From Carettochelys insculpta (lineage: Eukaryota > Chordata > Testudines > Carettochelyidae), in the NCBI RefSeq assembly GCF_033958435.1, contig NC_134137.1, positions 107,890,501 through 107,954,500 on the forward strand: a stretch of DNA of 64,000 bases, in the 5' to 3' direction. Positions 22,573 to 31,375 of this stretch are shown here, piece after piece. Below the pieces are notes generated by a model, which worked only from the letters and a program-made list of their open reading frames with translations, searched no databases and had not been told where the DNA came from. The stretch's first letter is position 1, and every line of letters starts with the position of its first letter. The position numbers and the translations under genes were made by a program.

Positions 22573-25252
22573 GTACACTCTCCAATCGTGGTCCAGGTCT
22601 CCATCACCGGGCCCTTGCCCATGCTGCTATGGTCGTCCTCATCATGCTGAACACAGACACCGTAGGTCTAGATCCAGGGGCAGGTCCTCCCCTGCTTCTC
22701 AATACCCCTGTGTACACTCTTGCTCTGGGACGGGAACGCAGTTTTCTCAGGGGGAGTTAGCTCTAGAATCCCGGGACCTTCCTTCACAATCCTCCAGGGA
22801 GCAAGTATATCATCAACCGTGGGAACCAGAGGATTTGAGGGAGGTTTACCCCAGTGGTTCCTCCTCATCCTTCCCAGATGAGGCCATGGCCCCCGGGGAT
22901 GTCTCCCTCCCGGATGACCTTAAACAATTCCAGGAACTGTTCAAAAGAGTAGCTTTCACGCAGGACATTCAAATAGCAGAGGTGCAGGAGAAGCATCATA
23001 AACTCCTGAAAAATTTGAGACCCCTGGCTTCATCCAAAATCGCTATCCCGCTGGATGAAGCCATGATGGAGTCAGCCACTAACATATGGCAGACCCCGGC
23101 CTCTATTCCGCCTACGAACAAAAGAGCAGATAAGAAGTACTTCGTCCCAGCCAAGGGCATGGAGTTCCTCTTTAGTCACCCACAACCAAATTCTTTGGTG
23201 GTCGAATTGTCCCAGCACAGGTCGAAGGCGTCTCAGTACAAATCGGGGGGATCGGATAAAGATGCTAAGAAGCTAGAGCTGTTTGGCAGGAAGGTATATT
23301 CCTCCTCTACCCTATTATTGAGAATGGCAAATTACGCGGCACACCTATCAAACCACAACTTTGACAATTACTCCAGACTTACTCCCCTCATGGATTCACT
23401 CCCGGAGGACAAGAAGCCGGTGTTAAAGGTGATTGTTCAAGAGGGCTATGCAGCGTCGCGGACGGGAGTCCAGATTGCCCTGGATGTGGCGGACACAGCG
23501 TCACATTCAACAGCTACAGCAGTGGTCATGTGTGGGGAATCCTGGCTCCAGACGTCTGGTATCCCCAGGGACCTGCAGGCGAAGATCGTGGATCTTCCCT
23601 TTGATAAACAAAAGCTGTTTGCGGACTCAACCTACTCAGTCCTCCACTCCAGCAAGGACTCGAGGGCCACACTTAGAACCTTGGGCATTTATACTCCCCC
23701 ATACAAGGAGAAGAAATTTTATCCTCAGCAAAGACGCTATGCTTACAACCACAGCGTGCTCAATATCAACGGGGCTACGACCAAGGGCACCATCAACAGC
23801 AGCAGCAGTACAGAACTGCCAGGCGACGTTCTCAACAAAGCCATACACCCTCGGGGCAGGCCCAAAGATAACAAGTTTGACGGGTATGTCGGGGGCTGCA
23901 CTATCAACACCATCGCTCAGTGCCACTCTCATCTCATGTTCCATCATCGCCTCAAACCGTTCCGCTCCCAATGGCAAAAGATCACCACGGACAGATGGGT
24001 GCTAGATATTATAGCCACGGGTTACACGATCCCCTTCCAGTCACTTCCACCGACGAAGCCTTCCACCAGGCCTCATCTCAGAGACGCTGCCCACAAGGCA
24101 AGGCTCAAGCAGGAGGTGGATCACCTTATGTTCATAGGGGCGGTGGAAAGAGTGCTGGAGCAATTCCAGGGGAAAGGTTTTTATTCACGCTACTTCCTAA
24201 CAGAGAAGAAAACAGGAGGCTGGAGGCTGATCTTGGATCTACGGGGCCTCAACTGTTACTTGCTCAAGCAACGCTTTCGGATGATCACAGTTGCCTCCAT
24301 ACTTATGGCACTGGACGATGAAGACTGGTTTGCAGCCCTCAGCTTACAAGATGCTTACTTTCATATAACAATCCACCCAGCACACAGATGCTTCCTCCAC
24401 TTCACGGTCAGCAGGGAACATTTCCAGTACAGGGTTCTTCCGTTCGGCCTATCCTCGGCTCCCAGAGTTTTTACCAAAACCCTGGCAGTGGTATCAGCCT
24501 ACCTGCACAGAAAGGGGGTGTTTATTTTCCCATATCTGGATGACTGCCTGCTGAAAGGGGCCTCAAAGGCAGAGGTCTTACGCATGATACGCGTCACCGC
24601 AGACGTGTTTACTTCGCTGGGCCTGGTTATCAACCTTGCAAAGTCAAAGACTGAACCCGCACAAGATATAGAGTTCATAGGGGCATGCATAAACTCTATC
24701 ACAGCAACAGTATACCTGCCCGACGCCCGCTTCCGCACCATCAGCTCACTGGTGCAAGTCATGACGTACAGCCCCACGGTGCCAGTCCTAACGTGCCTAC
24801 AGCTGTTCGGCCACATGGCAGCAGCGACGTTTATGGTACAGAATGCCAGGTTACACATGCGAAGCCTGCAGCTTTGGCTGGCGAGTGTTTACAAACCGGC
24901 ATCCCATACTGTCCACAAGGTAGTGTCACCCATGACAGAGGTGCGCAGATCCCTAGCGTGGTGGGAAAATCCCAAGAATCTGCTAGTGGGGGTGCCTTTT
25001 CACCAACCACAAATTTCTATTTTTCTTACTACCAACGCCTCCCGCATAGGATGGGGAGTGCACATTGGCAACAAGGTGATGCAAGGGCTATGGTCCCCTG
25101 CGAAACAGACACTGCACATAAACATACTGGAGCTCAGAGCAGTGTTCAACGCGTGCAGACATTTTCGAGATTACCTGCACGGCAAAGTAGTCGGGATCAA
25201 TACCGACAATACCTCCACTATGTTCTACATCAATCGACAAGGAGGGGCATGA
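22490..25252 (+). pseudogene. DIRS copy 1 Gag C-terminus, RT and RNase H (920 open codons, catalytic changes)
   Basis: Residues about 140-400 are the conserved Gag half (LPDDLKQFQELFKRVA, 'KKYFVPAKGMEFLFSHPQPN'). RT follows: 'EVDHLMFIGAVERV', 'FLTEKKTGGWRLILDLRGLN', motif A as LSLQDAYFHI, LPFGLSSAPRVF, and YLDD at 24533-24544. Motif A has Ser (24341-24343) where copy 2 keeps Asp. RNase H is 'TTNASRIGWGVH', 'HINILELRAVFNACRHF' and 'INTDNTSTMFYINRQGG'; its first Asp is Asn (25034-25036), whereas copy 2 keeps Asp. The frame ends at a TGA (25250) replacing an Arg codon of copy 2. Downstream homology continues in the same frame, so this is one polyprotein. The first roughly 30 codons are not part of the real protein. 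Confidence 0.85.
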
Positions 25253-25870
25253 TCCTGTGCGCTATGCGCAGAAGCAGTCCGATTGTGGAACTGGTGCATC
25301 GCCAACAACATAACGTTGAAAGCCTCATACTTGCCGGGTGCCCACAATGTGAAGGCAGATCAGCTGAGCAGGCGCTTCGCACTCAAGTACGAATGGCGGA
25401 TCCTCTCCGACCTGCTACGGCGCATATTTCGTACATGAGGGTTTCCCCAAGTCGACTTGTTTGCCACCCAGTACAACAAGAAGTGTCCCCAGTACTGCTC
25501 CAGAGCAAGAATAGGGTGGGGGTCCCTGGGGGACGCATTCAGGATGTCATGGAAGGGCCCTCTACTTTACACCTTTCCCCCGACAACGCTTATCCACGAG
25601 GTTCTGCAGAAAGCCAGAAGGGGGAGAGCTTGCATGATACTCATAGTCCCAACTTGGGACCGGCAACAATGGTTTCCCTTGCTTCTGCGCATGTCGGATC
25701 GCCCACCACTTCCCCTACCGGTGGCGCCAGACTTACTCACACAGGCTCAGGGGTCCATAGTGCAGCCCTCACCCTCAGGGTCTGCGTCTACAAACATGGT
25801 TAATCCATGGCTCAGCGCCTTAGAGAGCACGTGTACGGAGGGAGTACAACAAGTCCTGGAGTGTAGCTGA
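25253..25870 (+). pseudogene. DIRS copy 1 RNase H end and methyltransferase-like domain
   Basis: In the same frame as the RT it reads 'CAEAVRLWNWCIANNITLKA' and 'VKADQLSRRF' (last RNase H Asp). A TGA at 25436 follows, then 'VDLFATQYNKKCPQYCSRAR', LLYTFPPTTLIHEVL and 'MILIVPTWDRQQWFPLL'. The last three blocks are the segment of DIRS elements usually compared with phage N6-adenine (Dam-like) methyltransferases. Whether it methylates DNA is unknown. The TGA at 25436 has an exact counterpart in copy 2. The frame stops at 25868. Confidence 0.65.
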
Positions 25871-27016
25871 AGGACCTCCACCAGGAGGACTTATGAACAG
25901 AAATGGACTTGATTTACAGCCTGGTGTTCCGCCAAGCAGTTAGCTCCCCTTGACGTTCCTATAACCATAACACTAGAATACCTATTGGACCTCAAACGAG
26001 ATGGGCTTTCTCTATCCTCGCTAAAGGTCCACCTCGCTGCTATATCAGCTTTTCAGCATACAGAGGAAGGGCCCACTGTATTCGCCCACCCTATTGTCAC
26101 AAGGTTCTTGAAGGGGCTGGTAAACCTTTACCCCCCTCGAAAACCGCTTCTGCCGTCGTGGAGTTTGGACTTGGTGCTCAGCACGCTATCGGGAGCACCC
26201 TTCGAACCATTAGCCACGGTACCCCTCCGACTCCTCACGATGAAAACAACCTTCCTCCTTGCGATTACGTCAGCCCGCAGGGCGAGCTCGCTCGCAGCAG
26301 TGATGGCAACGCCACCCTGCACAGTATTCTCAAAGGGGGTGGTAACCTTACAGTTACACCCAGCCTTCGTTCCAAAAGTTTCTTCGGAGTTCCATCTTAA
26401 CGAACCAATAGTTTTACCCTCGTTTTACCCGAAACCTCACAGCTCCAGCAAGGAGGCACGCCTACATCTCCTAGACGTGAGAAGGGCGTTGACCTTCTAC
26501 ATAGACAGAACTAAGTCCTTCCGGAAAACGGACAGGCTTCTAGTGTCTGTCACTCCCAGGTCAAAAGGGGAAGGCCTCTCTTCACAGAGAATTTCAAAGC
26601 GCATCGTGTCCTGTATAAAAATGTGCCAAGAGCTTCGAAAGACCCCTTTGCTGTCCCCGCCTAGGGCTCACTCCACCAGGGCGGTGGTGGCGTCAACAGC
26701 CTTCTTCAAGGGCATCGCGTTAAAAGACATATGTAGAGCGGCGACCTGGTCATCCTACGACACCTTCGCCAAGCATTATGCCCTACATCGGGTATTCTGT
26801 CGACAGCAGTCCTCTGGAGGGCAAACTGCACATGAATCGATTACCCACCTCCTTACTTGGGTTACTGCTGGGCAGTCACCTATTGTGGAGCAACCACAGG
26901 GACCACTCGAAGAAGAAAGAGAAGTTACTCACCGTAGTAACGATGGTTCTTCGAGATGTGTCCCCGTGGGTGCTCCACCACCCGCCCATCCTCCCCGCTT
27001 TGGAATCTCTGTCTGA
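25871..27016 (+). pseudogene. DIRS copy 1 tyrosine recombinase (N-terminal nonsense codons)
   Basis: The open part starts at 25985 and keeps the same frame as RT. The N-terminal core-binding part ('LSLSSLKVHLAAISAFQHTE') is preceded by stops at 25868 and near 25912. The catalytic residues are visible: Arg in 'TSARRAS' (26276-26278), HSTR (His 26669-26671, Arg 26678-26680) and the nucleophile Tyr in 'FAKHYAL' (26777-26779). The enzyme would insert a circular DNA form into the genome without an integrase-type target duplication. The C-terminal frame runs on into the internal complementary region. Confidence 0.8.
26877..26981 (+). repeat. DIRS copy 1 internal complementary region
   Basis: The left half ('cacctattgtggagcaacca...actcgaagaag') is the reverse complement of the left terminus. 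The right half ('gagaagttactcacc...gtgggtgctccacca') is the reverse complement of the right terminus. They meet at AAA (26916-26918), the complement of the TTT found at both outer borders. This is the arrangement expected of a template that restores the ends through a circular junction. Confidence 0.9.
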
Positions 27017-27045
27017 TGTTTTTCAGGAGCAGCCGAGGCGGTTGG

Positions 27046-27247
27046 TCAAGGAACTGGCGGGGACCGGATCGTGCACATGGCCGGGGGCGCGCAAGGGAGC
27101 GGCGCGCATCGGCGCATGCGCGATCCAATAGAAACTGCTAGAAGAATTCCGATCTGCAGCGCCGGGAGAGCCCGACACCTATTGTGGAGCACCCACGGGG
27201 ACACATCTCGAAGAACCATCGCTACTACAGGTGAGTAACTTCTCTTT
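27046..27247 (+). repeat. DIRS copy 1 right inverted terminal repeat
   Basis: Inverted partner of 21791-21966, with about 33 extra outer bases ending 'actacaggtgagtaacttctcttt'. The extra part contains CAG|GTGAGT, a consensus splice donor on the strand of the host gene. Confidence 0.85.
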
Positions 27248-28990
27248 ACAAGGTTAAGCTTCGACCACTGCTTGAGTCAGAAGCACAGCACTTGAGTTTA
27301 GATATAAAACATATATATATTTTAAAAATAGACATTGAGGTAAAAAGCAGTGAGAGAGTTGGGAACAAAAGGTTATATGTAAAACAACATAACACAATGC
27401 ATTTTCTGAAGCCTAAACTCATCTAACAAGTTATCCTCCAGTCTAAAGAAGTTTATTTCACTTAAACTTCTCTTTCAAGTTTTCCACCAATTGTGGCAAC
27501 AATCTCTTTTTCATAAAGCAGAGACTCATTTACTTCTGAGCTGAAGAATACCAGGATGACACTCTGTTCCTCTAAGTATACCAGAATAAACATTAACTTC
27601 AAGATAAATTTCCCCATTACCTTCTGTTTACTGCTTTTAGTTAGATTTTTTTCTGAAGTCTCCACCCTCTCTTCATTAGCATTTGTCTTAGAAAGCTAGT
27701 GGATTCTTATTATAAGACACAATGGGGCAGCCCCAGCCCCTCCATGATAAGTATCTTCCATCACCTGTCTGGAAGAATTTGTCTCAAGACAGTCTACTTT
27801 TGAGTGATGTGTTTTAAACTGTGAACTAGAGAACATAATCTTCCGTATACATACTTAATTCCTCACGTGTTCTCCATGCTTATAGCTCACAATGATTAAG
27901 ATGACCAGTAACTTTCCTTACAGACATTACATGACATTCTTTTGGTGAGCCTTAGGGATCTCTGTATCCAGGGCCTTCTGCCAGTTAGAATCCAAAGGTT
28001 CTTGGGTCATGCAGACTCTATAACACTCTGTGACAGAATGAGGCCTCTTCTGTTGAGTCATCTTAGTTGCAAGGACTAAAACCCTGCGGTGGAATTCAAG
28101 ATGGCAATTGTTGATGACTTATGCTGCAGGTGGTTCCAGTTAGTGCCAAGTGGTACATAAGGAGCTAGGACAGAGGTAGCCATACAGAGAGAACTCTTTA
28201 AAAAGCCATTTTGTAAATAAAACATAGGCCGAAATTCATGTTGTTTTGGAATAACAATAATGCAAAAATCTGGAGAGGAGGTAAATGTGGACCTCGTAGG
28301 CTGTTCACTTGCAGAAAGTGGGGTAGGGAGTTGGTCCAATAGTAGGGTATTACACAAGGAATCTCATAATAAGAGGAAGTTTCTGGTTGTATACATTAAC
28401 CTCTGTAGTTCTGCCATGTGAAGAATTAATAGGCTTTTGATAAACCTTTTAACTTTTTTTATTAAAAAAATTGCTAGCTTTGGTTATTTTAAAGTAGGAG
28501 TCTGTACTCTGAAACAGGTATTAATGTAGTTATGTGACCCTCTGAAATACCCACTATGGAAGCATAAAGAAGTTAAAGTTGTCTATATATGTTTTTCTCT
28601 GTGTGGGGCGAGGGCAGGGAGTTAAAAAGAAATGCCACCTACCTCTTTCAATGAGTGGAGGAACTTGATGGAACCAGTGGCAAATGGGGACATGCCCTAG
28701 TAACAATGAAGGGGTTCCTTTTCCCTTTGGAGCCTCTGGCACCATTGGTCAACTGGGGAAGTGGGTGGAAAGGAAGCTGATTGGCCCACATCCCCCAGCT
28801 CCAGGGATTGAACATGGAGCATGGACCATGGAGTACAGATGAGTGTTTTTTTTTCCTTTTTAAAGCAAGTCCCCAAAATGTTCACAGTACTGTCATATCA
28901 AGGTCCTATCTTCCTGCACCATCTCCCGCTTCCACTCTAGGGCCAGCCAGGATAATTTCATTTGCCAGAGATCAAAAGCTTTAGCCATTT
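27248..28990. other. Intronic sequence, no gene seen
   Basis: Mostly A/T-rich. It may contain old repeats (the 27250-27450 part looks repeat-like) but no ends or domains could be fixed. Confidence 0.5.
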
Positions 28991-29029
28991 GAATTTTCCC
29001 TATGGCTGAGTCACTTTGCTGATTTTTGG

Positions 29030-29896
29030 CTTTACTGGAGCCGTGGCGGGGTCCAGAGGCAGCTGGTGATGCCCGAAAAGTACCACCACACGCTGCTGTA
29101 CCTCGCCCATGACGTCCTGCTCGCAGGGCACCAGGGAATCCAGCGCACCAGGAAGATGCTGTTACAGGAATTTTTCTGGCTGGGAGTCTTTTCTGCTGTC
29201 CATTTTTATTGCTGGTCCTGCGAGTTCTGCTAGACTGTGAGGAAGGCCCGAGAAAAGGGGAAAGTCACCTTGAGACCACTGTCCATCATAGAGGAGCCTT
29301 TCTAGAAGGTGGCCATGGACATAGCAGGGCCTTTCAGCATTCTGGGAAGAAATACATTCTGGTGGTGGTAGACTTTGGCCCTGTCCTCTACTGAGGCTGA
29401 TGCTGCGGCAGATGCACTGCTGTCCATTTTTAGCAAGGTGGGATTCCCCAGTAAGGTCCTTACTAACCAGGGGTCCAGCTTCATGTCAGCCCTTCTGCAA
29501 AACTTGTGGGAGAAGTATGGGGTCTGACATACTTGGGCCACAGCCTACCACCCTCAGATCACTGAGCTCATGGAGAGGTTCAATGGGACCCTAAAACAGA
29601 TGCTGAGAAACTTTATGAACCAGGACCCACAAAACTGGGACAAGTACTTACCCCACCTTCTGTTTGAATACGGGGAGGTTCCTCAAGAATCCACAGGATT
29701 CTCCCCATTTGAGCTGCTGTGTGGAAGGAGAGTGTGGGGACCCCTGGACTTGCTAAGAGATAAGTGGGAGGGAAAGACCTCTTCTGAAGGGGAATCGGTG
29801 GTGGAGTACGTATTGGTCTTCCAGGAATTGCTCACCGAACTCATGGGCCTGGCCGGGGAGAACCTGTCCAGGGCCCAATGGAAGCAAGAAGTCTAA
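29030..29896 (+). pseudogene. Ty3/gypsy-type integrase relic
   Basis: Blocks across frames give an integrase in order. These are a zinc-binding HHCC relic (HDVLLAGHQGI then CEFC), KVAMDIAGPF (first Asp), 'VLTNQGSSFMSALLQNLWEK' (region of the second Asp, where the usual TDQG is TNQG), 'ELMERFNGTLKQMLRNF' (Glu), 'YLPHLLFEYGEVPQESTGFS' and 'PFELLCGRRVWGPLDLL'. Stops and frame changes occur at 29228, 29391 and 29527. No LTR, protease or RT was found beside it, so this is an isolated fragment. A vertebrate ERV origin is less likely because the ESTGFSPFELL block is typical of gypsy-type elements. Confidence 0.75.
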
Positions 29897-30164
29897 AAAG
29901 GGAAACAAGACATATACTTGAGTCACACGTAATGCAATCTGAAGACTTTCCAAAAAAATAAAGTGATGTTTGTAGCGTAAGTGTAGGATGAAGAAATCCT
30001 ATGCAGCTATATCCATATTTTCTGACATGTATTCTCCAGTGAAGACTCTGGCTAAATACACCAGATGAAATTTGCCTTGAAAAAAACGAAAGACCAACCT
30101 ACCTCTGTCTGCCAGTTAAGGCTTCATTGGGTAAAATATTGTTTTAATTTTGCTTCGTTTTCAG
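29897..30164. other. Intron end upstream of the UBAC2 exon
   Basis: Ends in a good polypyrimidine tract and acceptor, 'ttttaattttgcttcgttttcag' at 30142-30164. Confidence 0.6.
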
Positions 30165-30410
30165 ATTTCTGGGATGTGCTACAACAGTGGTGTGTTAAAA
30201 ATTCATCAAGTGCTTTGTGTTCCCAGCTGGCTGGCTAAGATATTTTCTTGGACTCTTGAACCAATATTCTCATCTGTAGAACCATCCACTGAGATTCAAG
30301 TAGGAATGGGAGCAACAGTGGACATCCAGAGACAGCAGAGAATGGAATTACTGGATCGTCAAATCATGATGTCTCAGTTTGCACAGATGAGACGGCAAAG
30401 ACAACATCAG
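30165..30410 (+). CDS. UBAC2: UBAC2 internal exon (last membrane part and juxtamembrane linker)
   Basis: This 82-codon exon is open, phase 0 at both ends, bounded by TTTTCAG and GTATAA. It encodes 'VPSWLAKIFSWTLEPIFSS' followed by 'DIQRQQRMELLDRQ', which match vertebrate UBAC2 closely. UBAC2 is an ER membrane rhomboid-like pseudoprotease. It is known to hold UBXD8/FAF2 in the ER and to work with the gp78 ubiquitin ligase in ER-associated degradation and lipid-droplet control. The exon covers the end of the membrane domain and the Gln/Arg-rich cytosolic linker; the UBA domain lies downstream, outside the window. Differences from human UBAC2 are conservative and the exon looks functional. Confidence 0.93.
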
Positions 30411-30689
30411 GTATAAACTTTTTTAAGTTGTGTGATTATGGAAATACAGAGGAAGGGAGATTTTGGTTAATCATAATTAGTGGATCCAATTTAGGAACAC
30501 ACATTTTTGTTTTAATTTTTTCTATATTGGAATTATGTACAGTATTACTGTTTCATAGACTTCTTTAATGTTAGTGAACATTTATGCAGGTTTTATGTTA
30601 TGAAAGTTCATTACACACAAGTTCATTACAGTACATAAGCCTACTTTCACAAAATTTCTTTGAATAAGGTAGGTGGCATTGTCAGTAGC

Positions 30690-30780
30690 AAAATGAGCCT
30701 AAGGTGTGAAGTGATTCACCATACTCCATAGTTATGAAGTTATACAGGAATTAGAACTCAAGACTGCAGGTTGCCTGATG
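30690..30780 (-). repeat. MIR-like tail, antisense
   Basis: 'gtgaagtgattcaccatactccatagttatgaagtt...ggaattagaactcaaga' fits the reverse complement of a MIR-type tail ('AAGTGACTTGCCCAAGGTCACA...GGACTAGAACCCAGG') with heavy divergence. Confidence 0.4.
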
Positions 30781-30784
30781 GCTG

Positions 30785-31165
30785 TTACCTCTGTGCTGCA
30801 ACCCAGTAGCTGTTGTTTGGGCCTCTGACCATGGTCATATAAATCCTGCAGAGATGAAGATCACAGGAAGTACCATCTCAGGAAGCTGTACTGACAGCTT
30901 CTTTCATGGTTCCTGATTGCTCCAGACTGCCTATATAAGCCAGAAGGAGTTCCAGGTAGTTTCTGTGTGTGGTAAGGTAGACTCCCGGACAGCTGTAGTA
31001 ACAGACCTACCTCTCTGCTTGCTCTCAGACTCCTAGCCTTGGTTGTTACCGTTGGCTCCGATTCCTGGTTTCTGACTACAGCTCTTATCTTCGGTGCTGC
31101 TCCTGGCCTCTGACCACCACTTCTTGGACCATAAGGCCTGCATGCACAAACCCTGGTTCTGGCAT
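30785..31165. repeat. Possible LTR-derived stretch
   Basis: It contains a TATA-like 'gcctatataagcc' at about 30929 and a pyrimidine-rich run of CTCTGACT/TTCCTGG phrases downstream. This resembles gypsy-type LTR leaders, but no pair, target duplication or priming site is visible. Confidence 0.25.
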
Positions 31166-31195
31166 TGGTTTGTGGCAGAAAATTTAAATTCAGCA

Positions 31196-31375
31196 TAGCA
31201 CTGGATTTGTAAACCCAGGGTTGTGAGTTCAGGTCTTACAGAGGCCATTTATGGGTCTGGGGCAAATCGATTAAAAAAGAAATTCTGTCAGGGATGGTGC
31301 TTGGTTTTGCCAAGAGGGCAGGGAACTGGACTTGATGACCTCTTAAGGTCCCTTCCAGTTCTAGGAGATACGTAC
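31196..31375 (+). repeat. tRNA-derived SINE with CR1-like tail
   Basis: A decayed B box ('ggttgtgagttcaggtctt') is followed by a body ending 'ggaactggacttgatgacctcttaaggtcccttccagttctagga'. This tail is shared with CR1-type LINEs and typical of turtle Pol III SINEs. An A box is not clear. Confidence 0.65.

Larger units (their letters stand above)
21791..27247 (+). mobile_element. DIRS-type tyrosine-recombinase retrotransposon, copy 1
   Basis: Both borders carry TTT (21791-21793 and 27245-27247). Inverted terminal repeats, an internal complementary region and the domain order Gag, RT, RNase H, methyltransferase-like, tyrosine recombinase together define a DIRS element rather than Ngaro (split direct repeats) or Crypton (no RT). 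Length is 5,457 bp. Compared with copy 2 it lacks about 625 bp covering the leader and Gag start (junction near 21983) but keeps about 300 bp of Ser/Arg-rich Gag linker that copy 2 has lost. The frame carries several nonsense codons, so the copy is inactive. It lies sense to UBAC2, in the intron upstream of the exon at 30165. Confidence 0.9.

Noticed and set aside
21791..27247. Ngaro, PAT or Crypton element instead of DIRS
   Set aside because: Inverted rather than split direct repeats, an RT, and an internal complementary region fit only the DIRS type.
28995..29945. Endogenous retrovirus integrase
   Set aside because: The conserved ESTGFSPFELL-type block and lack of retroviral Env or LTRs fit a Ty3/gypsy retrotransposon better.
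1..30164. GPR18/GPR183-type receptor genes, which lie within UBAC2 introns in mammals
   Set aside because: No long seven-helix frame appears on either strand in this window; they may lie in an earlier intron outside it.
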